Below are positions 8,635 to 18,186 of a stretch of DNA of 57,108 bases, piece by piece (position 1 is the first letter of the stretch; each line of letters opens with the position of its first letter). A program made the position numbers and the translations under genes. Below the pieces are notes generated by a model. It made no database searches, was not told where the DNA came from, and saw nothing but the letters and a program-made list of their open reading frames with translations. The DNA is from Segetibacter sp. (GTDB lineage: Bacteria > Bacteroidota > Bacteroidia > Chitinophagales > Chitinophagaceae), in NCBI RefSeq assembly GCF_025963695.1, contig NZ_JAOQAH010000077.1:1-57108 (forward strand), read 5' to 3'.

Positions 8635-9837
8635 TTATTTATCCAGTGATTGAATCCATGGTAAAACGTTTTCTATCATAGGTTGCACGCTTGATTCATG
8701 CGTTCCATTTGGAACACTAAATAATTCAACGTTAGTAGCTCCTGCAGCTTTAAATCTATTAAAAGTGGTCACTGATGTTTGATAAAAAACCGCTTCATCA
8801 GCCGTTCCATGAAAGAGACGAGTAGGGCTTTTTGGTACCCAATCAACAAAGCTATTAGCAGTAAGTTTTTGCTTTAATGCAGTCTCACCACTGGCGTTCA
8901 ACAGGTTTGCATAAAAAACGGGGTTAAATAATGCAGTAGGCGAATTGTTTAATTGTACATCTATTTGTCCGCGATCTTTTGTTCCATTCAATAATGCAGG
9001 TATCCTGTCGGCATAAGGCTGTTTGAAAAAGTCGGTCATCGGACGGTTCCAATTATATGTGCTATTATATCCGTTCAGCAGCAAAGCAAGGTACGAAGGT
9101 GCAGAATAGCTTGAAGTGCCGGCAATAGCCGACAGCACGCCGTTTAAGTCATAACCTCCTGCGCCTGCCGCGGCTGCGGTAACCGTGAGATTATGGGTTG
9201 CATTTGTCTCTATTTCTTTCTGAGCGGCCATGGTAACGTACCCGCCTTCTGAGTATCCAAATAAAAACAACCGGTTGCTGAACGCAGTTTTTTGTTGCGC
9301 GAGATGGTACTTCACCGCTTTGATCATGTCAACGACAGCCTTTCCCGAATACAATTGGTCATAGTAAGGATGAGGTATGTGTTGCGACACACCATAACCT
9401 ATAAAATCAGGAATAACGGTAACAAATCCCCCCGCGGCAAATAATTCAAAGCCGGTAAAGGTTGCAGGAAAGTTAGACGGTGCTTCCGTTGCCTTAAACA
9501 TAGTTCCATGCTGGGCACTCAGCAACGACGGCACAAAGGGAAGGTTTTTTGGAACACCTAACAATCCCGAAACCTGTATTGTGCTACCCTTAAAGTTAGT
9601 TTTATAGATGAATTTAAAAAAATCAACATCGTATTTTATTAGAGGGATATAACTTGCTAAACCAGCCGCTGATGCAAAAGCCTGAATTTGTGTTTTTGTA
9701 TAAGACCCAGAAGAGGTAGCAGAAACAAACAACTCTGCGCCGGTGCCAGAATTAACAACTTCAGTATCTTTCTTACATCCTGTAATTACCAATACAGATA
9801 TTAGTAAATAGGTTACATTTTTAGTCAGCAACTTCAT
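8635..9837 (-). CDS. Alpha/beta hydrolase lipoprotein (secretory-lipase-like)
   Basis: A 400-residue lipoprotein. The signal ends in the lipobox VITGC followed by KKD. The hydrolase body carries the nucleophile motif LFGYSEGGYVTM, the acid in HGTADEAVF and the His in NGTHESS, in correct order for a triad. The overall layout, with a long insertion before the last strands, resembles fungal-type secretory lipases and related acyl esterases. It should act at the outer membrane or in the periplasm. It starts 58 bases after a second esterase gene on the same strand, so the pair is probably one transcript for ester or polyester breakdown. Confidence 0.8.
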   Translation of the reverse strand: MKLLTKNVTYLLISVLVITGCKKDTEVVNSGTGAELFVSATSSGSYTKTQIQAFASAAGLASYIPLIKYDVDFFKFIYKTNFKGSTIQVSGLLGVPKNLPFVPSLLSAQHGTMFKATEAPSNFPATFTGFELFAAGGFVTVIPDFIGYGVSQHIPHPYYDQLYSGKAVVDMIKAVKYHLAQQKTAFSNRLFLFGYSEGGYVTMAAQKEIETNATHNLTVTAAAAGAGGYDLNGVLSAIAGTSSYSAPSYLALLLNGYNSTYNWNRPMTDFFKQPYADRIPALLNGTKDRGQIDVQLNNSPTALFNPVFYANLLNASGETALKQKLTANSFVDWVPKSPTRLFHGTADEAVFYQTSVTTFNRFKAAGATNVELFSVPNGTHESSVQPMIENVLPWIQSLDK

Positions 9838-9895
9838 TCGCTAGAAATTTTATATTTTTTGAAATACCCTAAACCCGTCTTTTCACTATACAACT

Positions 9896-10756
9896 TTATA
9901 ATTGCCTTTTAAAAAATTGCCAGGCCTCTTCATGCACATCAATGTCTTTTGGATAGTCATGCTTTCCACCAATAACTTTTAACAGTACCACTTCTGGTCT
10001 TCCTTTCTTTTTAAAAGTATATCGCTCAATTGTTCTTCCATCTGAAGGATCTGTATCAGGTAAACTTTCTTTCACCGGCTGCCCCTTATATCCAGCCAGG
10101 CTAGACCAATAACTAAAAGTTCTATCAGTTGAGCGAACATGACCTAAAGTCACATTTCCTAAAACCATCATTCCCCCGTTGTAATTGTTTAACGGATCTT
10201 CAGTGCCATTTATAATCATTACAGAAATGGGGCGTTTTACTTCTATACAATCAAAATTATTGGTATCGGGTAAATTGGCAATAATAGCAGTCACCGCTCG
10301 AATCCTGTCGGGCATTGTAAGTGCCAGTTTGAATGCCATATGTCCTCCACCCGAAGTACCAACTGCGAACACCTTTTTGCTGTCAATACGATATTTGCTT
10401 TCGAAGTAATCAATCATTCCCTCGAAGAACGCATTCTCATTAATGTTTTCAATATTGGCGGTGGATGTTGCTGCTTTGCGGCACTCATTCCAATAACGCT
10501 GGTAGCCATCCGGGTAAACTAAAAGAAGCTTTTCTGCTGCTGCCTTCGCTTCGAGACCCGTTGTTGAATTCATCATATCCTTTCCGTTACCACCTGAGCC
10601 ATGCATAACAAAGACGAGATTCGATCTCTCACCGTCTCCAGGATTATTGAAATTAAAAGTTCGGTAATGACCTTCAATCAAAATAGAATCTCTAATAACC
10701 TGGCCGTTTACAAAGGTGGGTGCTAACAGTGATACTAATAACACTAACTTGAACAT
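9896..10756 (-). CDS. Secreted PHB-depolymerase-family esterase (LpqC-like)
   Basis: A 286-residue protein with a signal peptide (residues 1-18, ending TFVNGQ). It has the features of the esterase/PHB depolymerase family: oxyanion region VMHGSGGNGKDMM, nucleophile elbow VGTSGGGHMA, acid region INGTEDPLNNYNGG and His in GGKHDYPKD. Relatives include poly(3-hydroxybutyrate) depolymerases, feruloyl esterases and acetylxylan esterases, and the substrate cannot be told from sequence. It is the first gene of a probable two-gene unit with the lipoprotein hydrolase downstream. Confidence 0.82.
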   Translation of the reverse strand: MFKLVLLVSLLAPTFVNGQVIRDSILIEGHYRTFNFNNPGDGERSNLVFVMHGSGGNGKDMMNSTTGLEAKAAAEKLLLVYPDGYQRYWNECRKAATSTANIENINENAFFEGMIDYFESKYRIDSKKVFAVGTSGGGHMAFKLALTMPDRIRAVTAIIANLPDTNNFDCIEVKRPISVMIINGTEDPLNNYNGGMMVLGNVTLGHVRSTDRTFSYWSSLAGYKGQPVKESLPDTDPSDGRTIERYTFKKKGRPEVVLLKVIGGKHDYPKDIDVHEEAWQFFKRQL

Positions 10757-11023
10757 AACAAATGGTGTGTGATTTGTAAATTTAGTTAGAAAGCCAATGA
10801 TAAGATAAGAGCACTATTTCAGCGTACTTCTGCTTAGTCTGTTACTTTCACAATAAACTAAATATATTGACAATTTACCTACTTACGCCCCGTTATCAGT
10901 GAGAAAGGATGTAAGCGGCCTGATAGTTGCTTTGTTAACCCGCCTGGATGTTGTTTCATAAGAACCTTCTGTTCAGACCTATTTTAAAAGGCATCATATT
11001 AAGCATACAATTAAACAAACAAA

Positions 11024-11491
11024 ATGAAAAAATTTACTTTTCTACTACCTGTTATGATATTTGTTCTAACAAGCTTTTCTGCCTCTTCCCAGAAATATAA
11101 GTCAGCTGCAGACACAGTTAAACTAAATGAAGAGTACGTGAAAGTAAGTAATAGCATTGTAGAACTTACTTCCAAACTAGCAATTGCAAAAAACAACCTT
11201 CCGGGTTACCAGGCAAAAGCAGCTAATGCTGTTTCTGATGCCCAGAGTTCTGTAATGGAAAGTAGCAACCAGGCATCGAAGGCGACCAATGGCGACATAG
11301 GAGATGCAAAGAGTGCAAAAAAGAAAGCAAATAAAGCGCTTAAAGATGCAGAAGATGCAAATGACGCGAACAACAAAACAAAAGACCAGGATAAAAAAAT
11401 AGCTAAACTAAGTTCTGAGCTAGAGAAAAAGCAAGAGAAACTGCAGGAACTCGAGAAAATGCGCACGGCCATACGAAACATGCAGCAATAA
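11024..11491 (+). CDS. Secreted Ala/Lys-rich coiled-coil protein
   Basis: A 155-residue protein with a clear signal peptide (MKKFTFLLPVMIFVLTSFSA, cut near SSQ). The mature part is almost wholly helical and low in complexity: long Ala/Lys/Asp-rich stretches (residues 65-125) and a heptad-like coiled coil near the C-terminus (KIAKLSSELEKKQEKLQELE). No catalytic motif is present. It may be a periplasmic structural or lipoprotein-like spacer. A hairpin 14 bases past the stop ends the unit. Confidence 0.7.
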   Translation: MKKFTFLLPVMIFVLTSFSASSQKYKSAADTVKLNEEYVKVSNSIVELTSKLAIAKNNLPGYQAKAANAVSDAQSSVMESSNQASKATNGDIGDAKSAKKKANKALKDAEDANDANNKTKDQDKKIAKLSSELEKKQEKLQELEKMRTAIRNMQQ

Positions 11492-11505
11492 TTTTCCTTC
11501 GGCAA

Positions 11506-11541
11506 AAAATGCCCTGTTTATTTCTGTAAACAGCGCATTTT
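11506..11541. terminator. Bidirectional hairpin between convergent genes
   Basis: The arms AAAATGC-C-CTGTTTA and TAAACAG-C-GCATTTT form a 7+7 bp stem with one C/C mismatch and a TTTCTG loop. It sits between the coiled-coil gene (+) and the porP-like gene (-), and the A/T-rich flanks would allow it to end transcription in both directions. Confidence 0.7.
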
Positions 11542-11561
11542 AATGTATAGCACCAATTGCT

Positions 11562-12584
11562 TTACCACAAATTTCTCGGGCACCAGTCCCCGTATCTGTT
11601 TCCAAGAAGAAATCCAACAACAATTTCATGAGAACCCCTGCTAACAGTATTAAGTTGTGAAGTAGTGATATCGTATGAATAACCAATATTTATTGCATTA
11701 CTAATGTTTAGTCCGGCCATCGCGGCCCAACTGTCTTTATAGCGCATACTACCGCCAACCCATAAAAAATCCTGGTACTGTAGCTTGGCATTCAAGTCAA
11801 AACTAACAGGCGTCGATGTTACATATTTTACCAGCGTACTTGGCAAAAAAGTAATGTCATCGTTTACAAAAAAACGATACCCCGCTGTCAAAAACATGTG
11901 CGGTATTTGTCGTCCCCCGGCCAGTTTCACTGTATCTTCTGAGAATTTTAATTTGGAGGGAATAATATTTTGAGCTGAAATGCCTGCAAAATAATTAGCC
12001 GAGTACAACCAGACCCCTGCATTCATGTCGGGGCTTAACCTATTCAAATAGCCACTTCCGGCTACGGCCGGGTCAACAGGCACATCAAAAGACAGTTTTC
12101 CAGCATTTAAAGAAGTATTTTTTATTCCCGCAGAAATTCCGGCAGATAGACTTGTTTTGCTCGAAATGCCAATGTGATAAGAATAGGTCCCATACGCTGC
12201 AAAACGATTAAGCGGCCCTGTACGGTCGTTTAAAATTGTAAGACCAGTTCCTGCATGCGGATCTGCTTTTTCATAATCCTGCCAATACGCCTTACCCCTC
12301 GGGTTTTCACCTTCCGCATGAAAACCGGTTGCTGTCTCCCGCGCATAATCACTCTTCTTTAAAGGCCCGTGTATGGTTAAGTAAGTGGTAACAGGGGCAC
12401 CATCTATACCGACCCACTGATGCCGGTGGCTAATTTTAACATCGGTATAATTTTCAATCCCCGCTACTGCAGGATTTAAAATAAAATTATTAAGAACATA
12501 TTGAGTGTAATGAGGAAGCTGTTGAGCATAAGAAGCAACACAAATCCAACAAGTAATTATGGCAAAAGAAATTCCTTTTTTCAT
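11562..12584 (-). CDS. PorP/SprF family type IX secretion system outer-membrane protein
   Basis: A 340-residue protein with a signal peptide (cut after ASYAQ). The start QLPHYTQYVLNNFILNPAVAGIENYTDVKISHRHQWVGIDGAPVT is the PorP/SprF hallmark, and alternating beta strands run to the C-terminus as expected for an outer-membrane barrel. In Flavobacterium, SprF-like proteins are needed to export or attach the specific T9SS cargo encoded next to them. Here the partner is the large CTD-bearing gene immediately upstream on the same strand (238-base gap), so a dedicated exporter/anchor pair is inferred. Full length for the family. Confidence 0.9.
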   Translation of the reverse strand: MKKGISFAIITCWICVASYAQQLPHYTQYVLNNFILNPAVAGIENYTDVKISHRHQWVGIDGAPVTTYLTIHGPLKKSDYARETATGFHAEGENPRGKAYWQDYEKADPHAGTGLTILNDRTGPLNRFAAYGTYSYHIGISSKTSLSAGISAGIKNTSLNAGKLSFDVPVDPAVAGSGYLNRLSPDMNAGVWLYSANYFAGISAQNIIPSKLKFSEDTVKLAGGRQIPHMFLTAGYRFFVNDDITFLPSTLVKYVTSTPVSFDLNAKLQYQDFLWVGGSMRYKDSWAAMAGLNISNAINIGYSYDITTSQLNTVSRGSHEIVVGFLLGNRYGDWCPRNLW

Positions 12585-12716
12585 TTTTTAAATTTATAGC
12601 ATTCTTGCTAGAACCCATTGCTTCACCTATTCGTACGCCTTCATATTATATTAGAGAACTAGTAGCAAATATTATAGAAATTTTTCTGCCTTAGCATATG
12701 TACTACTAGTTCACAT

Positions 12717-12738
12717 TTCTTGCGTCGCACACTTGTAC
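12717..12738 (+). repeat. Dispersed dyad element, C..G form (copy 2 of 11)
   Basis: Contains CTTGCGTCGCACACTTGTAC with the 9-base perfect dyad TGCGTCGCA. It lies between the PorP/SprF gene and its upstream cargo gene. Confidence 0.65.
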
Positions 12739-12822
12739 CAATTGCCCTTTGTGCAACACATTACAATCCCACGCTCTATCTCACTAAAACCTTCAACGCT
12801 TAATATCCATCCTTCGTATGTG

Positions 12823-15800
12823 CTATCTTAAAATAGTCACATTACCTGTATATGCTTTTTTACCGTTTTTAGGATTTATAATATAATAATAAACACCCAC
12901 TGGCAGCGTGCTGCCGTTAAGTGTTCCATTCCAGGGTTTGGTGTAACCAACACTACGATAAACAATTGCTCCGTATCTGTTAAATACTTCTACCGTACAA
13001 TCCACGTAAGTTGATAAGGAAGGAATATTCCAAAAGTCATTTACGCCATCATTGTTTGGCGTAAATGAGTTTGGAATACCAAGATCTTTAAGTATCAAAA
13101 TTGTAACTTCTCCATTTCCTTCGCAACCTCCCTGCGTTGTTACCGATAACTTATAAGTAATACTATCTTTTGGCAAACTTATCGGGCTCTTAATATTCCG
13201 GTTGTCGAGATAGGTCGACGGGGTCCAGAAATATTTTACAGCATTTCCGGTGACGGAAGGATTTAATACTGTAGACCCTCCCTCTAAAACATACAATGGT
13301 GAACTGAGCCTCACAGTCGGATTTGATGTTACTTTAATAATTTGAGAGGCCGAGTCTCTACAGCCGGCATCAGAAGTAAATGTATATGTAACTGCAGTGC
13401 TCCCTGCTCCAGTAGTCACCGGATTGAAAAGGCCTTCCGGTGCAATACCACCTCCCGAAAATAAAAAACTTCCTGTCAGTCCACTTGTCTCTTTTGCCTG
13501 TGTTATCAAGCGTACACCCGAGTTTACGCAAAATTCCGGCACGTCTGCAAAAACCACTTTAGGAGCGGGATTTACCGTTACCTGTATTATTCTTTCATTA
13601 AAACAGTTGGCCCCCGAAAACACAAGCATTTTCACCTGGTAAGTTTTCACCGTTGGTGATGCAGGAAACGTGTGGTAATACATTTTACCAGTAACGGAGG
13701 TATCATCAGTTTCAATGGTTGTAGGGTTATTTTGAAAATCCCAGATTATTTGTGTCTTAGTAATCGTTCCAATATCTATAGAAGAACCATTTTTAATTCG
13801 AACTTGTGCATTGCTACACACTGGCCCATCATCTATTATCTCAAAATTTGCTATAGGCAATCCTCCATTAATAAAAACAGCTTTGGTTTTTGTTGCAGTA
13901 CAACCGGCATTTGAAGTTACAGTCAGCGCCACATTATAAGGACCTGCAGCAGAATATTTGTGTTGCGGATTTTGTACAGTAGAAATATTTGGGTTTTCAG
14001 GCGTTGCATTAGCATCACCGAAATTCCAATTGTAAGTTAACCCCACACCTGCCCCACCTTCCGCAACGCGGCTGCTATCAACAAAAGCAGCAAAGGGATC
14101 ATTAACACAAACCTGCGGTGCTATGAAATTTGAAACCGGCAAAGTCTCAATAAGAACCGCTTGCTCTGATACTACACTTTTACAACCGGCCTCACTTTCC
14201 ACTTGTAAACTCACAGTATAAGTGCCGGCGTTGAAACTATTGGTTACTGCCACATTTGTCAAATTTGTAATTGCTTTTCCATTTCCAAAATTCCAATTCC
14301 ATTTTACAATTCTCCCGCTTTCAATTGTAGATGCATCAGTAAATGTTACCGGATTTCCTTCGCATCCAGCTTTTAAAAAATTGAAATTTGCGATTGGCTG
14401 TGGAGTGATCGTAAAAAGTTTAGTAGTGTCGGCAAAGCAACCGATATCATTTATCGATGTATGCTTAATACTATAAGTACCTGATTTGGCAAAAGCCTTA
14501 TGAGGACTCATCATTGTATCAATTGTTCCGTCGCCAAAGTCCCACTTCCACTTAACTAACTGTCTTCCATTTCCAGTTGAGGCGTCTGTTAAAAAAACCG
14601 AGTCAGTCAAACAACCGGTATCAGTAGCCGCAAAGGCCGCAACAGGACGGTCGATCACCTGCACGTTGTAAGTCAACTCCTGAATACCATTACAACCATC
14701 ACTTGTTTGATTATTGGCAGTTATCTTAACCGGGTAAGTACCTGTTGAGTTAAACGAATACAACAGGGGTAAGGAGTAAACGTACAAACTGCGGCCATCC
14801 AGGATGTATGAAGAATCAGGTTGAGGGCTATTTTGAGCGATATTATTATTGGGAGTGATGTTCGTGTTTGCACCAAAATCCCAGGCAAGTGACGAAGCCT
14901 TATATGGAAGAGTGATAGAGAAAAAAAACTTAGTACTTTGACAGGTTAGAGGAAGATTAATTTTAGTATACTCATTTCTTAGGGACAAAAACTGGTAGAG
15001 ATCTTTGATATTTGTTCCTGCATTATAACCGTAGGATTCTGTACCTCCGTAGCCGTAAGCAATCGCATTGAAGCCTACATCCGCCTTTAGTCTGTGCGCT
15101 CCTGCCGCGACGGTGAATACAGCGTAAGAGTATGAAGGATCCTGGGTATGAGAAATGAACGAAGAATTTACGTTAGCCCCATCAAGAGTAAAACTAGAAA
15201 CAGCCGAAGATTTGATGACAACATTAATATAGTGAGATGTTATTTTAAAATGCGATGTAGAATTGAGTGTTATTTTATCAATTGTTTGTTCTACAGGACT
15301 TATATATATCATTTCCGGATCGCCGCTGAAGTTAAAGGAATTGCCGCAGGTAGGGCCGTCAGAACTATTGGTAGAGGTGATATATTGAGCCACCGTAATT
15401 GGCTTGTCTGCCACAATACTTTTTGGGCTGTTAGTTAGGATGTCGTAATAAAAATTATTGGTAAGGTTAGTAAGGCGAGATCCATCCACTGTCACAACTG
15501 TAGAGGGATCGGAAACTACGATACGGAAATAGTTATTAGGAAGTTTTGCCGTAGGAACAGTAAGAAATTTTTTTCCCCACGCACTCCTTGGAAATGCCTG
15601 CTGAATAACATTGTCGGAAGTTGTAACGGTATTGCCACAATAAATAGAGAGTCTGCCGGACCCCGAAAAAACAGCAATTTTTTTACAACCAGAAGTACCG
15701 GTACTTATTGAGCGAATGCGCGTGCCGGTAAGGTCAACCCCCACATTCCCGCTGGTAGTACCCATTAAGTTATAAATCTCGCCTTTGTTTAACGAAACGG

Positions 15801-16380
15801 TGAAGGGCTGTCCGGCTACGTGTGTAAGCGTATTGGCTGAAGGAGTTATTTCTACAGTTGTTTTATCTTCTGTAGCTATTACATACACCCAGGAATTCGC
15901 ATCTTGAGTATTTGAGCGCTGGGTAAAATTTATGGAATAATAATCCTGGCCTAAAGTAGCAACCGGGAACAGTAGAGTCGCACCGGAAACACTTGCATTA
16001 TAAATATGTGCGTAAGCCACAATTGGTTTGTCGCTGGTAATGTGTATTCCCGACTTATATACTTGTTCCAATAATAACCTTGCATCCTGTGAACCAATTT
16101 TTGGTATTGCGTCTGACTCTGTCACATTGTTTGCCGATACCGCGTATGTTTTAGTCCATCCAAGTGCCGGTATCTCTACTTTCACTGTCGCATTTTCATC
16201 AGCGGTAAAATACAAAACCATGTCTTGCTCATTTTCCTGCTGGTTCGTCACATGTGTCATAGCATGATGATAACCGTAACCTACCCAGAACTCGGTACCC
16301 TTGTTGCTAAGATCCTGCGCCCCCACGCTGGGAAAAATGAACAAATAAAAAATGGTTTTCAAGAAACTTTTAAAAATCAT
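12823..16380 (-). CDS. Large T9SS-exported PKD-repeat protein with IgGFc-binding-like domain and gliding-motility type B C-terminal domain
   Basis: An 1185-residue surface protein. Order: signal peptide (residues 1-21, ending VGAQ); an IgGFc-binding-like N-terminal domain to about residue 450 (GTEFWVGYGYHH, SDKPIVAYAH, SDKPITVAQY-type repeats); then several PKD-type beta domains with WDFG or WNFG cores (near residues 500, 610, 690 and 780); a short bridging domain; and a final CTD of about 85 residues starting NSFTPNNDGVNDFWNIP and ending GVYYYIINPKNGKKAYTGNV. That CTD is the type B T9SS signal. The protein is expected to be exported and attached or released at the cell surface as an adhesin. 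The PorP/SprF partner is encoded next. Exact PKD boundaries are approximate. Confidence 0.88.
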   Translation of the reverse strand: MIFKSFLKTIFYLFIFPSVGAQDLSNKGTEFWVGYGYHHAMTHVTNQQENEQDMVLYFTADENATVKVEIPALGWTKTYAVSANNVTESDAIPKIGSQDARLLLEQVYKSGIHITSDKPIVAYAHIYNASVSGATLLFPVATLGQDYYSINFTQRSNTQDANSWVYVIATEDKTTVEITPSANTLTHVAGQPFTVSLNKGEIYNLMGTTSGNVGVDLTGTRIRSISTGTSGCKKIAVFSGSGRLSIYCGNTVTTSDNVIQQAFPRSAWGKKFLTVPTAKLPNNYFRIVVSDPSTVVTVDGSRLTNLTNNFYYDILTNSPKSIVADKPITVAQYITSTNSSDGPTCGNSFNFSGDPEMIYISPVEQTIDKITLNSTSHFKITSHYINVVIKSSAVSSFTLDGANVNSSFISHTQDPSYSYAVFTVAAGAHRLKADVGFNAIAYGYGGTESYGYNAGTNIKDLYQFLSLRNEYTKINLPLTCQSTKFFFSITLPYKASSLAWDFGANTNITPNNNIAQNSPQPDSSYILDGRSLYVYSLPLLYSFNSTGTYPVKITANNQTSDGCNGIQELTYNVQVIDRPVAAFAATDTGCLTDSVFLTDASTGNGRQLVKWKWDFGDGTIDTMMSPHKAFAKSGTYSIKHTSINDIGCFADTTKLFTITPQPIANFNFLKAGCEGNPVTFTDASTIESGRIVKWNWNFGNGKAITNLTNVAVTNSFNAGTYTVSLQVESEAGCKSVVSEQAVLIETLPVSNFIAPQVCVNDPFAAFVDSSRVAEGGAGVGLTYNWNFGDANATPENPNISTVQNPQHKYSAAGPYNVALTVTSNAGCTATKTKAVFINGGLPIANFEIIDDGPVCSNAQVRIKNGSSIDIGTITKTQIIWDFQNNPTTIETDDTSVTGKMYYHTFPASPTVKTYQVKMLVFSGANCFNERIIQVTVNPAPKVVFADVPEFCVNSGVRLITQAKETSGLTGSFLFSGGGIAPEGLFNPVTTGAGSTAVTYTFTSDAGCRDSASQIIKVTSNPTVRLSSPLYVLEGGSTVLNPSVTGNAVKYFWTPSTYLDNRNIKSPISLPKDSITYKLSVTTQGGCEGNGEVTILILKDLGIPNSFTPNNDGVNDFWNIPSLSTYVDCTVEVFNRYGAIVYRSVGYTKPWNGTLNGSTLPVGVYYYIINPKNGKKAYTGNVTILR

Positions 16381-16654
16381 GAACGGGGGTTAAACGACTG
16401 GCAATTTACAGTAAACAAGCAAACTTAAGCTGAAAGAAAACGGCTGCTTTTGAAATTGCATTTCACAGTAGTTTACCCATAACTACTTGGAGTACTAAAT
16501 AGATTTACCTGGTTAACTAACAAAAGATGAAATGGCTTGAGGAAATTAAAAGCTCAAGCATATCGTAAATAGATCGATAAAAACAAATTGATAGTCAGAC
16601 CATTACAACTGGAGACGTGTAATAAAAAGAGAAGCGATGACGGTACTTGACAAT

Positions 16655-17278
16655 CTAACCAACACTCTTTTCCATCAAATTCAAAGCATTTGGACCTTCA
16701 CAAAAAAGCAAATCCAGAATACTTAAATTAGGTTGAAAGCCCCGCCGCTCCTCAAACACCTGTGAATACTTCGGTTGCCAATTCTCCCCATTCGCCTGGA
16801 AGGTGGCAGGCAATAACGTATCGCGAAAGTCAAATTTGTTTTCTGCAAGCTGTTCATAAACACTTGTAAAACTAACAGAACTGCTAATATTCAATAGATT
16901 ACAGAATTTATTGAGTATTGTAATATTAAAGATGAGCAGTTTTTCCTCTCCATTAAAAATCAGAGCTCTTACTTCTTCTTCGTAATAATCAAAGAAGGGA
17001 GATTTTCTATATGAGGAGACGATGCTCCTCCAATGCTTAATACGCCAATTATCTGCATTATCAATCTTGACGTCTTTAAATAATCTTTTTTGCTCCCTTC
17101 CCCCTGCAATCGGAACTGTCAGATTTACCAGCCCATTTGCTCCTGCAATAATGTATCGATTTCGAAAAGTAGATTTTTTAAACCAATCACATGTTTCAAT
17201 TTCAACATATTTGTATTCCGTTACTTTTTTAAAGAAGTCAATCGGTGGAAACAACTGACAATCAGTGATTAATATCAT
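16655..17278 (-). CDS. WbqC family protein
   Basis: A 207-residue cytosolic protein with the WbqC-family features: DCQLFPPIDFF at the start, then CDWFKKSTFRNRYIIAGANG, LTVPIAGGREQK and the central WRIKHWRSIVSSYRKSPFFDYY. WbqC proteins occur in O-antigen loci and, in Bacteroidota, as a housekeeping gene often near signal peptidase; the biochemical activity is not established. It stands alone here, with AT-rich gaps of over 270 bases on both sides. Length is normal for the family. Confidence 0.85.
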   Translation of the reverse strand: MILITDCQLFPPIDFFKKVTEYKYVEIETCDWFKKSTFRNRYIIAGANGLVNLTVPIAGGREQKRLFKDVKIDNADNWRIKHWRSIVSSYRKSPFFDYYEEEVRALIFNGEEKLLIFNITILNKFCNLLNISSSVSFTSVYEQLAENKFDFRDTLLPATFQANGENWQPKYSQVFEERRGFQPNLSILDLLFCEGPNALNLMEKSVG

Positions 17279-17541
17279 TTTATAGGTCTATAAAGTATAT
17301 GATTAGTGAAAGTTTTTTTATGAGATACTATTAACTTAAATATGGGTAAAAAAGTAGTACTAATAAATTCCGTTATCGTATATAAAATACTGTAAGATAG
17401 TCTGTTAACTCACAATGATAATACTAAAAATAATAGTAATGATATCGTTTAAGGCATTGCCAGAAATCACGTCCTATTTCTAAAAATATTAGCATCGAAT
17501 GTAAGCCATTTATTTTCATTTTTACCGAACTATAAAAACTG

Positions 17542-17549
17542 TTACTTTG
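17542..17549 (+). promoter_or_regulatory. Possible -7 promoter box (TTACTTTG)
   Basis: TTACTTTG, 14 bases before the start of the LEA-like lipoprotein gene, resembles the Bacteroidota -7 consensus TAnnTTTG, with a T-rich stretch upstream where a -33 box would lie. It is a by-eye match and the very short 5' leader is typical for the phylum. Confidence 0.3.
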
Positions 17550-17563
17550 CACAAAACGTCTGC

Positions 17564-18016
17564 ATGTGTAAGCTCCTCCTCTTATTTCTAGTTCTGTTAT
17601 CCTTTTTCTGTATCTCTTGTAAAAAGCCAACTGCCTTTGATTATAAAGATGTAAAAAACATAAGAGTAGAAAGTTTTGGCCTTAACACTTCCAAGGTTTC
17701 TATGGACCTTGTATTTTTTAATCCAAACTCTTTTGGAGTGACATTGAAAAATGTAGACTGTGATCTTTATATTGACAGTAACTACCTCGGAAAATTTGTG
17801 CTTGATACTTTAATGGCTATTCCAAAATCTGCCGAGTTTACCTTACCTGCAAGCATGCGGGTAGACATGAAGGGTTTATTTAAAAACTCTTGGACTATCT
17901 TATTTAATAAAGAAGTTACACTAGGGGCAAAGGGAACTACGCGAGTTGGAAAAGGAGGATTTTACGTCACTGTTCCTTTTAATTACGAGGGAAAACAGAA
18001 AATAAACTTTTTTTAG
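17564..18016 (+). CDS. LEA type 2 (LEA14-like) family lipoprotein
   Basis: A 150-residue lipoprotein with lipobox FFCISC followed by KKP. The mature part has the LEA14/WHy pattern: DYKDVKNIRVESFGLNTSKVSMDLVFFNPNSFGVTLKNVDCDLYID is the conserved strand-NPN-strand core. Such domains adopt a fibronectin-III-like beta sandwich and are linked to desiccation or cell-envelope stress. In Bacteroidota they are small outer-membrane or periplasmic lipoproteins of unknown role. It appears monocistronic with a short 5' leader. The start is fixed by the signal peptide. Confidence 0.8.
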   Translation: MCKLLLLFLVLLSFFCISCKKPTAFDYKDVKNIRVESFGLNTSKVSMDLVFFNPNSFGVTLKNVDCDLYIDSNYLGKFVLDTLMAIPKSAEFTLPASMRVDMKGLFKNSWTILFNKEVTLGAKGTTRVGKGGFYVTVPFNYEGKQKINFF

Positions 18017-18186
18017 TAGTTGCAGAAATGGCACGATTTGTCAAAAGCTGTACGCTGATTGTAATATCGGATTGATGACAGCATTAGAAAGGGTGACAAA
18101 CAACAGTTGTAGCAAAATCCGTAAGTAGCGTAGGTGATGAGTGTGACAAGATTTAAGGTAAAATTCTAACCTGTGTAGTAGCCGGG

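Noticed and set aside
12823..16380. Plus-strand ORFs opposite the PKD-rich gene
   Set aside because: The opposite strand encodes a complete CTD-bearing T9SS cargo; the shadows have no start context or family features.
18130..18155. GAGTGTGACAAG as another copy of the element
   Set aside because: The dyad half and the end sequence do not align with the consensus.
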